Shown here: positions 45,161 to 54,291 of the stretch, in pieces
Numbering within the stretch: position 1 is the first letter of the stretch
Layout: each line of letters starts with the position of its first letter
NCBI RefSeq assembly: GCF_958304185.1
Contig: NZ_OY284433.1
Location: forward strand, 1,674,001 to 1,738,000
Direction of reading: 5' to 3'
DNA: 64,000 bases
Origin: an uncultured Erythrobacter sp.
GTDB lineage: Bacteria > Pseudomonadota > Alphaproteobacteria > Sphingomonadales > Sphingomonadaceae
The notes under the pieces: model-generated
Database searches by the model: none
Seen by the model: only the letters and a program-made list of their open reading frames with translations
What the model was told of the DNA's origin: nothing
Translations under genes and position numbers: made by a program

Positions 45161-45354
45161 AGCATCTTTCCTCGCTCCGCACCGCGCGCCGCAGTCTTGC
45201 TCGGGTCTTCGCCATGCCGCTGGTGCTGCTGGTCGCCAGCCTGTTCGGGCTGATCCTCGGCCTCCTCGGAGACGGCGTACCCGACCTTGCAGCCTCTGCA
45301 CTCCTGTCCGTCCCGCTCCTTGCCATCGCCGTCGCGTGGCACCGGCGCGGGTGA
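45157..45354 (+). CDS. Small two-helix membrane protein of the iron operon
   Basis: A 65-residue protein with two hydrophobic helices (MPLVLLVASLFGLILGLLG and LAASALLSVPLLAIAVAW) joined by a short GDGVPD loop, and basic ends. Its GTG overlaps the PepSY stop (GTGA), so translation is coupled. Small proteins of this shape follow PepSY genes in other sphingomonads (from memory). Perhaps a subunit or stabiliser of the PepSY protein; function unknown. Confidence 0.78.
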   Translation: MKHLSSLRTARRSLARVFAMPLVLLVASLFGLILGLLGDGVPDLAASALLSVPLLAIAVAWHRRG

Positions 45355-45397
45355 CCTCCCCTCCCCCATCACAACCATAGCATTCGGAACCGAAACG

Positions 45398-47521
45398 ATG
45401 ATCAAGACCCGCTACCTGCTGTCCGCCTCGCTCATCACCGCCGTGATTGCGGCCCCCGCCGCGGCGCAGGAGCAGCAGGACAGCGCGGCGATCGTCGTCA
45501 CCGCCCAGCGCAATAATGCGACACAGGTCATCAACGGCGGCGAGGCCGGGGTGTTCGGCCCGATGCCGGCCGAGGACCTGCCCTTCTCGATCCGCACCTT
45601 CGACGAGACGCTGATCTACAACCAGCAGCCGCTGACGCTCGGCGAGGTGCTCGACAACGACCCGACCGTGCGCACCACCTACGGTTTCGGCAATGCCGCT
45701 GAGCAGTTCGTGATCCGAGGGTTTGCGCTGTTCGGTGATGATGTCGGCGTGAACGGCCTCTATGGCATCGCGCCGCGCCAGCTGATCGCGCCGGAATTGT
45801 TCGAGCAGGTCGAGGTATTGAACGGCGCGAGCGCCTTCATCAACGGCGCTGCGCCCGGTGGCTCAAGCCTTGGCGGCAGCGTCAACCTCGGCCTCAAGCG
45901 CGCGGGCTCCCGCGACGTGACCCGCGCCACTATCGGCATCGTCGGCGATGCGCATCTCGGCGGCAGCTTCGATGTGTCGCGCCGCTTCGGGGCGAACGAC
46001 CAGTGGGGCCTGCGCGTCAACGGTGCCTATCGTGACGGCGAGGTGACAATCGACCGCGAGGATCGCCGCACGCAGGTGCTGGGTGCGGCGCTCGACTACG
46101 ACGGCGGCGCCTTGCGCGCGGCGCTCGACATTGCGTATCAAGAAGTGCGGGTCGATGGCCTACGGCCGAAGGTCACGATCACCAGCTTCATCCCGCGCCT
46201 GCCGGACAGCAATGCCAACTACGCGCAGGATTACACCTTTACCGAACTGCGCGACATCTTCGGCACGCTCAGCCTTGAATACGACCTATCGGAGAGCGCC
46301 ATGCTCTACGCCCGGGCCGGGCTGCGCGACGGGCGCGAGGACGGGATCTACGGCGGGATCACTGCACTGAACGAAGCGACAGGCGATGCCAACGGCAACG
46401 CACTCTTCGTTCCGCGCACGGACAATAACGAGGCGATCGAAGCGGGCTTCCGCGGGCGCTTCGGCCTCGGAAGCACGAGCCATGAGCTGAACCTTGGCGG
46501 CAACATCAACTGGCAGGTCAACCGCAACGCCTACGACTTCCTTTACGGACCGGGGTTCGCCGGGTTCGCCACCAATCTCTACAACACGCCGCAGCTTCCG
46601 ATCCCGGGTTCGACCCTTGTCGGCGGCGATCTCGACGATCCGTTCCCGATCGCGAAGAACCGCCTGTCGAGCCTGTTCGTCTCGGACACCGTGGGCCTGC
46701 TGGGTGACAAGGTGCTGGTGACCGGCGGGGCGCGCTACCAGGAGATCCGCATCGAGAGCTTCAGCTATTTTGGCGGCGGCCTCGATTCTGTCTACAACGA
46801 GAGCCGCTGGACCCCGGTGGCTGGCATCGTGGTCAAGCCCGCCGAAGGGTTCTCGCTCTACGGCAACTACATTGAGGCCTTACAACAGGGCCCGACCGCG
46901 CCGATCGACCCGGCGCTCGCCAACCCGGGCGAAGTGCTCGCGCCCCGCGTGTCCGAGCAGTTCGAGATCGGCGCCAAATATGCCATCGGCCGGATGTTCG
47001 CGAGCCTTGCGCTTTACCAGATCGAGCGGCCGGGCGAAGGCGTCCTTACCGGGAGCGGACAGCCGGTGTTCGGCTATGTCGGCAACCAGCGCCACCAGGG
47101 GATCGAGGCTACGCTGAACGGCGAGATTGTGCCGGGCCTGCGGCTGATCACCGGCGTCGCGCTCAACGACGCTGAGCTCGACAATGGACGTGAGGTGGTC
47201 GGCGTGCCCGAGCTCACCTTCAACGCCAATGTCGAATGGGACCTGTCCTTTGTCCCGGGCTTCACGCTCACCGGGCGCGTCACCCACACCGGTGAGCAAT
47301 TCGCCGACGCTGCCAACACACTGACCCTTGATGACTGGACAACGGTCGATCTCGGCGCGCGATATGTCTTTGCCGCGGGCGACGCGCCGGTGACTCTGCG
47401 TGTCACGGTGGACAACGTCTTCGACGACGCGTTCTGGGCATCTTCCTTCGACGTGTTCACGCCGGCGCTGCTGCAAGGCATGCCGCGCACAGTCCGGGCA
47501 TCGGCATCGATCGCCTTCTGA
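45398..47521 (+). CDS. TonB-dependent siderophore receptor
   Basis: A 707-residue outer-membrane receptor. The signal peptide ends AAPAAAQE; the plug begins IVVTAQRNNATQVINGGEAG and includes LPFSIRTFDETLIYNQQPLTLGEVLDNDPTVRTTYGFGNAAEQFVIRGF, typical of the ferric-siderophore class, with LFEQVEVLNGASAFINGAAPGGSSLGGSVNL closing it. The 22-strand barrel ends VRASASIAF with a terminal phenylalanine. The plug lacks the STN signalling domain, so no sigma/anti-sigma partner is expected. Third gene behind the Fur-like box. Confidence 0.92.
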   Translation: MIKTRYLLSASLITAVIAAPAAAQEQQDSAAIVVTAQRNNATQVINGGEAGVFGPMPAEDLPFSIRTFDETLIYNQQPLTLGEVLDNDPTVRTTYGFGNAAEQFVIRGFALFGDDVGVNGLYGIAPRQLIAPELFEQVEVLNGASAFINGAAPGGSSLGGSVNLGLKRAGSRDVTRATIGIVGDAHLGGSFDVSRRFGANDQWGLRVNGAYRDGEVTIDREDRRTQVLGAALDYDGGALRAALDIAYQEVRVDGLRPKVTITSFIPRLPDSNANYAQDYTFTELRDIFGTLSLEYDLSESAMLYARAGLRDGREDGIYGGITALNEATGDANGNALFVPRTDNNEAIEAGFRGRFGLGSTSHELNLGGNINWQVNRNAYDFLYGPGFAGFATNLYNTPQLPIPGSTLVGGDLDDPFPIAKNRLSSLFVSDTVGLLGDKVLVTGGARYQEIRIESFSYFGGGLDSVYNESRWTPVAGIVVKPAEGFSLYGNYIEALQQGPTAPIDPALANPGEVLAPRVSEQFEIGAKYAIGRMFASLALYQIERPGEGVLTGSGQPVFGYVGNQRHQGIEATLNGEIVPGLRLITGVALNDAELDNGREVVGVPELTFNANVEWDLSFVPGFTLTGRVTHTGEQFADAANTLTLDDWTTVDLGARYVFAAGDAPVTLRVTVDNVFDDAFWASSFDVFTPALLQGMPRTVRASASIAF

Positions 47522-47702
47522 CAATTTGCCGAGGGGCGGCTTTGCGCCTGAGTTGCTGCTTCTCATGCACTTGGTTCGAGGCAATTCGAGCTAACAAGCG
47601 CATCCGACCCTTTGGCGGGGACCAAACCTGATCATAGTCAGCCCGCGTTCAGCGCCATTATTCGAACGTCTTGCCCGAGTTCAAGGATAGGGGTGTCATG
47701 CC

Positions 47703-48212
47703 GTGATCCGCGTCGTTGTTGCGTCAACTTTGCTCATCGCCGCCCCTTTCAGCGTAGCTGCCCAGGATAAGGCAGGCACCGAACTGAGTGTCGGTTCAAT
47801 TTCGGTAAGGCCTGATACCGTTCGGAATTCGCCAACCATCGAAATTGACGTTGTGCTTGTGATCGGGGCCGATAACGCCCGCCATTATCGCATGGATCAA
47901 CGTGTGACGGATCGGCAGGGCTCCGCAACAATGGTTTCGGCAGACAGCAGAACTTGTCCTGCGATGATGGCGCAAATGGCGAAGGTAGAGGACCTCCCCA
48001 TGCCGACCTTTGTCGCGCCGGGTTCGAAGCGGGGACAAAACGCCCAAATGATCATGCATCCAACCACCTACACGCTTGCGATGGGCGGGTATGAGAGCGT
48101 GTCAAACTCGACTGCGCGCGTCGAGGTCAGCGCGTCATCTGGCAGCCCGCTCGCTCGGTGGGCTGACGAGATGCTCGCAGCGCTCAAACCTTGCTGGAGC
48201 GATCCGATATGA
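47703..48212 (+). CDS. Exported protein of unknown function
   Basis: A 169-residue protein with a signal peptide (VVVASTLLIAAPFSVAAQ) and a body predicted as beta strands: ELSVGSISVRPDTVRNSPTIEIDVVLVIGADNARHYRMDQRV, two cysteines (RTCPAM and KPCWSD) that may pair, and WADEMLAALKPCW at the end. No family recognised. GTG start. Codon use is somewhat less GC-biased than its neighbours. It lies 181 bases after the receptor and may be independent of the iron operon. Confidence 0.65.
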   Translation: MIRVVVASTLLIAAPFSVAAQDKAGTELSVGSISVRPDTVRNSPTIEIDVVLVIGADNARHYRMDQRVTDRQGSATMVSADSRTCPAMMAQMAKVEDLPMPTFVAPGSKRGQNAQMIMHPTTYTLAMGGYESVSNSTARVEVSASSGSPLARWADEMLAALKPCWSDPI

Positions 48213-48397
48213 ACAGACTGATTTTCTGCCCGTCAATCTTTTCGTCGCGTCAGGCGAATTTCCTTCGCTGATGGCTCGGGGCCAGGGCACAAAACCCAAA
48301 GCTAGGAATGTCCGGCGCTACGGTTTCTCCGTTGTCACTTGCCGTTCAATTGCTGACCCTGTGGCAGTCATTGGTGCACGGTGGCAGTTTCACTGAC

Positions 48398-48847
48398 ATG
48401 CGAAATTGGGATTTCTTGGTTCTCTTGGGCTTGGCGCTTCAGCCCGCAATGCTCTCAGCGCTAACGGAAGATCCCGTTTCCACGCCGACCGAGCAGCAGC
48501 TTCGCGGCCTTGATGAGAGCGAAGCTGCTACGCTCATTTCAAAACTTAAGGACGCTCAAGGCAAGCTTAGAGCCGGGGAGTTTCAGTCATTCCAGCTCAT
48601 TTCGGGATCAATTGCAGCCTACGAAATGACCAAGGTTTCGCCTCGAGATGCATTTTTGCAAGTATCGTTCGAAGAGGTATGGGAAATCGAACGAATCCCC
48701 ACCGACAATCGGTTGTGGCAGCCCTTCAAACTGGCTTACGCACCTGATGGGCTCGGTCAGCTTTATTGGGACATCGAGGTTGTGCTGGGCGCTAACGGGC
48801 AGATTGAACGGGTGATGATGATTTACAAACCGCCAGCGCCATTCTGA
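48398..48847 (+). CDS. Exported protein of unknown function
   Basis: About 149 residues if it starts at the ATG at 48398, which gives a signal-like N-terminus (WDFLVLLGLALQPAMLSAL); the frame is open to an ATG at 48308. The body has LDESEAATLISKLKDAQGKLRAGEFQSFQLI and YWDIEVVLGANGQIERVMMIYKP, an alpha then beta pattern. The DNA is less GC-rich than average here, with AGC/TTC/CTT-type mixed codons. No family recognised. Confidence 0.6.
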   Translation: MRNWDFLVLLGLALQPAMLSALTEDPVSTPTEQQLRGLDESEAATLISKLKDAQGKLRAGEFQSFQLISGSIAAYEMTKVSPRDAFLQVSFEEVWEIERIPTDNRLWQPFKLAYAPDGLGQLYWDIEVVLGANGQIERVMMIYKPPAPF

Positions 48848-48857
48848 TGTTCTCAAT

Positions 48858-49427
48858 CTAGTCATAGAAGTTCGGCTCACGCCGAAAGCAGCCGATCGAA
48901 TGGTCGTTAACAATGCCTACAGCCTGCATCCAGGCGTAAACGATAGTCGGTCCGACGAACTTGAAGCCCCGCCGCTTCATCTCCTTCGAGATAGTCTCAG
49001 ATAGCGGAGACTTGGCGATCCACTCGCGACCGGGATTTTTGATCGGCTTGCCGTCCGTGAATGACCAGCAGAACTCTGCAAAGCTCTCGCCGCGTTCAGC
49101 CATCTCGCAATAGATTTGAGCACCCGCGATCGTTGCGCGGATCTTGGCCTGGGCGCGAACGATACCGGGGTCCGACATCAGCCGCGCCACATCCGTTTCA
49201 GTGAATGCGGCGACCTTCATCGGATCGAAGTTCGCGAACGCCTTGCGGAATGCTGCGCGCTTGCGAAGGATGATGATCCAGGCAAGTCCGGCCTGGAACC
49301 CTTCGAGCATCAACATCTCCCAGAGCATACGAGGGTCATGCTGGGGCACGCCCCACTCCTCGTCATGATAGGCGCGCATCAGCGCATCGTTCTCGGCCCA
49401 AGAGCAGCGTTGGTGTCCGTCGGTCAT
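48858..49427 (-). CDS. tag: DNA-3-methyladenine glycosylase I
   Basis: A 189-residue base-excision-repair enzyme removing 3-methyladenine. Marks: RCSWAENDALMRAYHDEEWGVPQHDPRMLWEMLMLEGFQAGLAW, VARLMSDPGIVRAQAKIRATIAGA and the end GPTIVYAWMQAVGIVNDHSIGCFRR. The zinc ligands known from E. coli Tag are present (Cys8, His21 and the late His and Cys in DHSIGC). Length normal. No obvious partner gene. Confidence 0.95.
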   Translation of the reverse strand: MTDGHQRCSWAENDALMRAYHDEEWGVPQHDPRMLWEMLMLEGFQAGLAWIIILRKRAAFRKAFANFDPMKVAAFTETDVARLMSDPGIVRAQAKIRATIAGAQIYCEMAERGESFAEFCWSFTDGKPIKNPGREWIAKSPLSETISKEMKRRGFKFVGPTIVYAWMQAVGIVNDHSIGCFRREPNFYD

Positions 49428-49504
49428 ACGTCCATCCTAGCCGATGGATCAGGGAGAGGGGAGGCCATCGGGGTTCGACAAAGAAACTGCGAAGGGCAAA
49501 CGCT

Positions 49505-51673
49505 TCAGTTTTGACCGATCGCCTGGCGCGACATCGGCTCGCGCGTACCAAGAAAGGGCGATGGCCGACCCCAAAGATACCCCTGACCAACGCCGCACCC
49601 CAGTTCGATCAAGATGTCGCGCTGCACCAGCGTTTCCACCCCCTCGGCGACAAGCTCTAGGCCCAAATCTTTGGCAAGATAGGCAATGCCTCCCACGATC
49701 GCGCGGCTATGGGCGCTGTTTGGCAAATCGATGACAAACGACTTGTCGATCTTCAGCTTATCGACCGGGAAGTCCTTGAGAGTGGAGAACGAGGCATAAC
49801 CGGTGCCGAAATCATCGAAAGCAAGCCGGACGCCTGCTTCCTGAAGGGCGCGAAGCTCCGATAATGACCGTGTATCCTGGCGCAGCATGACCGTTTCGGT
49901 CAGCTCCAGTTCGAGATCGGACGGGAGCAGCCCATGATGATCCAGGATATCGATGACCGAGCGTTCGATACCCGCGCTGCGAAGCTGGATCGCAAACAGA
50001 TTGACGCTGATCGATCCAAGCGAAATGCCGCTCCTGCGAGCGCGCACCAGTTGCGCGCAGGCCTCGTTCATCACCCAGCGACCGACATCGGCAGCAACCG
50101 CGTGCTTTTCGAGCGTTTCGAGAAAGATGCTGGGGGTGATCAGGCCTCTGGTAGGATGGACCCAGCGCAAAAGCGCTTCGGCGCCGGCCAGCGTGTCGTC
50201 AGCCATATTGACCTGCGACTGGTAAAACAGCTGCCACTCACGGCCGATCGTCGCCTGCCGGACTTCGTCGCGGAAGGCTCGCTGCGCAAGGAGCCTGTTT
50301 TCAAGGCCGAGATCGAAGAGCTTGACGATCCCGCCGGCATCCCGCTTGGCTTCGATCAGCGCTAGGTCCGCACGAACCATCAGCTCCTCGGAGTCGGTTG
50401 CGTGGAGCGGCGCAAGCGCAAAGCCGATGCTCGTCGACAGCCGCAATTCGTGGCCACCCACCGAAAAGTCCCGGTCGAATTCCGCCAGAAGACCTTGGCC
50501 GACTTGGCGCGCGTAAAGGGGGTCGCCGCAATTGGGAAGCACGACGGCAAATTCGTCACCCCCCATCCGTGCAAGGAACGCCCCTTGCGGCAATTGCGCC
50601 GCCAGTCGCACAGACACCAGGCGGAGAAGATCGTCCCCGATATGGTGCCCGAGCGTATCGTTCACGCTCTTGAACCCATCGAGATCGAGCATGAGCACCG
50701 CTGCCGACCTGTGGATTTCAAGGATTTCGCCAAGCCGATTGCTGAATTCCCTGCGATTGGGAAGACCGGTCAGCGGATCATGCACCGCCATATGCCGGAG
50801 TTTGATGTCACGTGCATGGCGCGCGGAAATATCCTGAATCTGCGCGCCGAACTCCCAGCCCTCTGGCCCCATCCAGGCGGACAGTGAAATCTCAATCGGG
50901 AATTCATGGCCGTCGCGGTGGAGGCCAACGACTTCAACGGATTTGCCTGCGAGGCGCGGCTGACCACCCGCTTTCATCCTCTGCATTCCATGATGATGGT
51001 CGGATCGGAAGCGATGGGGAATGATCGCGGAGATTTCCTTGCCCTCGACATCCTTGAAGCTGTGTCCGAACATCTTCTCCGCAGCAGCATTCCAGAACGA
51101 AATTGCCCCCGCTTCGTCAGTCGTGATGATCGCAACGCCGCTGGATCTGGTGAAGCCGCCGATCGCATTTTGTAGTCGGTAATCCCTCCGTTTGTCGAAC
51201 TGCCGCGCGACCAACCGGGCAAGCCGACCAAGCAACTCAAGGTTGCCAGGCACGAATTCGGGATGGGGCACAGTGTCGATAATGCACAACGCACCCAGCG
51301 CTACGCCGGCATCGTTAATGATGGGCTGCGCGGCGTAAAATCGGATTCCCGATTCCGCAGTGACAAAGGGGCTATCCCGGAACCGTTCGTCTTTCGCCGC
51401 GTCGGGCACCACCAGCGGACCACGTTCTGCTATCGTGTGCGCGCAGAATGAATGCTCGCGCGGTGCTGATGAGATTTCCTGCCCCCACCGAGCCACGGGC
51501 CACGCATCGCTTTCACCGACAAGCGAAATCGCGCCGATCGGAACTTGATAAGATAGCGCCGCAGCTTCGGCAATTGCGTCTAAGATCGGGTCCGGCTGAT
51601 CCCCAAGCAGCTGATAGCGGGGCAACTGGGCAAGACGGTCCGCTTCGTCCACCGGTGTCGGCCAAATGTTCAC
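49505..51673 (-). CDS. GAF-PAS-GGDEF-EAL cyclic-di-GMP protein
   Basis: A 722-residue cytoplasmic signalling protein: GAF (about residues 30-165), PAS (170-285, FWNAAAEKMFGHSFKDVEGKEISAIIP), GGDEF (295-450; intact GGDEF at 371-375) and EAL (460-715; E499-A-L-L-R-W, DDFGTGYASFSTLKDFPVDKLKIDKSFV, EGVETLVQRDILIELGCGVGQGYLWGRP). Both catalytic motifs look intact, so it may both make and break cyclic di-GMP; no RxxD inhibitory site precedes GGDEF. The start is decided by GGAGGA eight bases before the GTG at 51673; the open frame upstream to 51760 has no such site. Confidence 0.93.
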   Translation of the reverse strand: MNIWPTPVDEADRLAQLPRYQLLGDQPDPILDAIAEAAALSYQVPIGAISLVGESDAWPVARWGQEISSAPREHSFCAHTIAERGPLVVPDAAKDERFRDSPFVTAESGIRFYAAQPIINDAGVALGALCIIDTVPHPEFVPGNLELLGRLARLVARQFDKRRDYRLQNAIGGFTRSSGVAIITTDEAGAISFWNAAAEKMFGHSFKDVEGKEISAIIPHRFRSDHHHGMQRMKAGGQPRLAGKSVEVVGLHRDGHEFPIEISLSAWMGPEGWEFGAQIQDISARHARDIKLRHMAVHDPLTGLPNRREFSNRLGEILEIHRSAAVLMLDLDGFKSVNDTLGHHIGDDLLRLVSVRLAAQLPQGAFLARMGGDEFAVVLPNCGDPLYARQVGQGLLAEFDRDFSVGGHELRLSTSIGFALAPLHATDSEELMVRADLALIEAKRDAGGIVKLFDLGLENRLLAQRAFRDEVRQATIGREWQLFYQSQVNMADDTLAGAEALLRWVHPTRGLITPSIFLETLEKHAVAADVGRWVMNEACAQLVRARRSGISLGSISVNLFAIQLRSAGIERSVIDILDHHGLLPSDLELELTETVMLRQDTRSLSELRALQEAGVRLAFDDFGTGYASFSTLKDFPVDKLKIDKSFVIDLPNSAHSRAIVGGIAYLAKDLGLELVAEGVETLVQRDILIELGCGVGQGYLWGRPSPFLGTREPMSRQAIGQN

Positions 51674-52053
51674 ACTGGAGTTCCTCCGAACCTCGATGTG
51701 CAGCGATTGAATGAACAATGAGCTAAGCCAATCACCGTAGTTTACGCAGTGTGTTAACAAGCCTTGCGCCGCCGACTAGCGATCTACACCTGCGAAAATC
51801 GAATTGTTTGCAGCGCCCGGGTCCGTTTATCACCCCTTGGTGCCGAAAGCGGCTAGCCAAACGACCGGACTGTGGTTGGCTTACCAGCAGATACAGCCGG
51901 CCAGCCTCGAGAAAGCGACGACAAAGGCGCAGTACATTGCAGCGTTCATCGTGCAGGATCCTAGTAAAGCGACGTTTGCCGGCATCGTGGAACAGCTTTC
52001 CGCTTCAATCCCGGCTATCTGACCCGTCCGTCAAAATCTTCCGCAAGCGGTCA
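51674..52053. other. Intergenic stretch, no convincing gene
   Basis: About 380 bases between the GGDEF/EAL start and the GH92 stop. It must hold the promoter of the GGDEF/EAL gene. A plus-strand open frame (51804-52022, 72 codons, SLEKATTKAQYIAAFIVQD) could encode a peptide but lacks a ribosome site and a recognised family. Confidence 0.5.
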
Positions 52054-54291
52054 TCACGGGCCGGGGTGCGGCGCCGAGGCGATCGCAAAGGTGAGACGGC
52101 CGCCCTGGACGATATCCTGATGCTTCACCCGCGTTATCGGTGGCCCGGATCGCAGGGTGGCATAGGGGGAGAAGCTATCGGCCGCCTGCACCGACGGAGA
52201 ATCGATCTGGAGTTCGGCGCCATTGGCAAGCGTGACAGTCGCCCTGGTCACCAGCGGTCGGCCCAGCACATACTCGCCGCTGGCCGGAACCACCGGATAT
52301 AGCCCGAGCGTAGCGAACACATACCACGCGCTCATCTGGCCAGCGTCCTCGTTGCCGATCAATCCGCCGGGCGTATCGGCGTAGAAATCCTGCGCGATCC
52401 GGCGGACCAGCGCTTGCCCGGTCTCGGGCGCGTCAGTCCAGGCATAGAGCCAGGCGATGTGGTGGCTCGGCTCGTTGCCATGGGCGTACTGCCCGATCAT
52501 CGCTTCCTGCCCCAGATAGGCCCATCCCTCGAGCGGCTTCAGATCGAAGAAAAAGGTGTCGAGCTTGGCCCGGAAGGCTTGCTTGCCGCCCATCGCTTCG
52601 ACCAGCCCGTCCGGATCGAACAGCGCCGGCGTCCAGCTGTATTGCCATGCGTTGGCCTCGGTGTAATCGCCGGGGTTGTTGAGCGGCGAGGTGGGCTTCA
52701 GCGGGTCGAACGGCGTGCGCCATGCGCCCTTGCTATCCCGCCCGCGCGCCAGCCGGGTTTCGGGATCGAGCAGGTTGCGCCAATTTCCGGCGCGGCGGGA
52801 GAACTTTCCGGCCAGCGCGTCCTCTCCCAGCATGGCCGCCATGCGCGCGGTGGCATCATCGCCGATCCCGGTTTCCAGCGTCCGCGAAACCGTTTCGCCT
52901 CCGCCCAGATCGAAGGGGTAGTAACCGTATTGTTCATAGAGCGACCAGACCGGCAACCCGCTTTCGACCGATGAGTGGATGGTGCTGTCCTCGGTGGACG
53001 TCCTGACCATCAGATCGAGCGCGCGTTTGCCGTCAAACCCGCGGAACCCCTTGGCCCAGGCTTCGGCGATGACAGGCAAAGCGGGCTCGCCGATCATGGT
53101 GCCGGTCTCACCGCCCCAGATCGCCCACATTGGCAAGCGGCCCGCAGCATCGCCGTGATCGATCATCGTCTGGACGAAATCGTCCACCCGTTCAGGCACG
53201 ATCAGGGTATAGAGCGGATGAGCCGCGCGGAAGGTGTCCCATAGCGACAAAGTGGAATAGCGGATGCCGGTCTCGGCTTTGCGGATCCGGCCATCCGGGC
53301 CGCGCCAGCGTCCGTCCGCGTCGGTGATACGGCTGGGATGCAGCAGCGCATGATAAAGTGCGGTGTAGAACACCCGCTTCTGGGTCTTGGGCGCCTCGAT
53401 CGCGATGCGTGACAGCAGGTTCTCCCACTGCGCTTCGGTTGCCTTGGCCACAGCATCGAAGTCCCACCCCGGCGTAGTTTCGCGATTGGCCCGTGCGCCT
53501 TCGACATCGGCGGTAGAAAGCCCTGCCTTCATCTGGAGCACCGTGCCTTCGGCAAGATCGAAGGCGAGCAGATAGCGCTGAGCCGCATCGCCCTCGCGCC
53601 GGGGAAGCTCCACGCTCTCTGCAATGGGGTGATCGAACACGAGCGAGAAGGCGACGGTGCGCGTCGTCCAGTTGCTCCGCCGCTGCCACCCTTCGATGCC
53701 ATTGCCGGTCAGCCGCGCATGAGATTCGAGCACGGGCTGGCGATCCACCCGGAAGGTCAGGCCATGTTGCAGGTCGACCAGCACCCACACCCGCCCACCG
53801 CCGCCGAAGCTGTAGCGGTGGAAGGCGGTCATCTCGCTGGCGGTAAGTTCGACCCGCACGTCATTGTCGGTGAGGGTGACGGCGTAATAGCCGGGCCGCG
53901 CGGTCTCGCTCGTCTTGGCATAGGTGCTGCCGAAGTCAGCGCGCCGCATCTGGCTCGGCATGACCAGCACATCGCCGAGTTCGGGAATGCCGGTGCCGCT
54001 GGCGCGGGTTTGCGAAAAGCCGAGGATCACGGGCGCTTGGTATTGATAGCCCGATGTGTATTCCCATCCGGTCGCGCCGTTGTCGGGACCGGGCTGCACC
54101 ATGCCAAAGGGCGCGGAGGGGCCGGGGAAAGTGTGGCCGGTGCCGTCCGTGCCGATGAAGGGATCGACATATTGGGTGAGCGGCTCAGCATCTTCGGCCT
54201 GCAACACCGATGCCGTCCATGCGCCCAGCAGGGCAGCAATCACCGCCGCGTATCGCACCAGCATCTGCATTGCGCTGTGTGCTTTGCTCAT
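52054..54291 (-). CDS. GH92-family alpha-mannosidase-like glycoside hydrolase
   Basis: A 745-residue secreted enzyme (signal YAAVIAALLGAWTASVLQAED). GH92 features: YVDPFIGTDGTGHTFPGPSAPFGMVQPGPDN, GFSQTRASGTGIPELGDVLVMP, SLWDTFRAAHPLYTLIVPERV, MWAIWGGETGTMIGEPALPVIAEAW, the catalytic-domain GLIGNEDAGQMSAWYVFATLGLYPVVPASGEYVLGRP. GH92 enzymes are exo-acting alpha-mannosidases that need calcium and invert configuration, mostly on N-glycan or yeast mannan. Its ATG overlaps the upstream isomerase stop by 4 bases, so both are one unit. The linkage attacked is not predictable. Confidence 0.93.
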   Translation of the reverse strand: MSKAHSAMQMLVRYAAVIAALLGAWTASVLQAEDAEPLTQYVDPFIGTDGTGHTFPGPSAPFGMVQPGPDNGATGWEYTSGYQYQAPVILGFSQTRASGTGIPELGDVLVMPSQMRRADFGSTYAKTSETARPGYYAVTLTDNDVRVELTASEMTAFHRYSFGGGGRVWVLVDLQHGLTFRVDRQPVLESHARLTGNGIEGWQRRSNWTTRTVAFSLVFDHPIAESVELPRREGDAAQRYLLAFDLAEGTVLQMKAGLSTADVEGARANRETTPGWDFDAVAKATEAQWENLLSRIAIEAPKTQKRVFYTALYHALLHPSRITDADGRWRGPDGRIRKAETGIRYSTLSLWDTFRAAHPLYTLIVPERVDDFVQTMIDHGDAAGRLPMWAIWGGETGTMIGEPALPVIAEAWAKGFRGFDGKRALDLMVRTSTEDSTIHSSVESGLPVWSLYEQYGYYPFDLGGGETVSRTLETGIGDDATARMAAMLGEDALAGKFSRRAGNWRNLLDPETRLARGRDSKGAWRTPFDPLKPTSPLNNPGDYTEANAWQYSWTPALFDPDGLVEAMGGKQAFRAKLDTFFFDLKPLEGWAYLGQEAMIGQYAHGNEPSHHIAWLYAWTDAPETGQALVRRIAQDFYADTPGGLIGNEDAGQMSAWYVFATLGLYPVVPASGEYVLGRPLVTRATVTLANGAELQIDSPSVQAADSFSPYATLRSGPPITRVKHQDIVQGGRLTFAIASAPHPGP

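Noticed and set aside
51804..52022. 72-codon frame in the gap between the GGDEF/EAL and GH92 genes
   Set aside because: No ribosome site and no recognisable family; kept only as a note.
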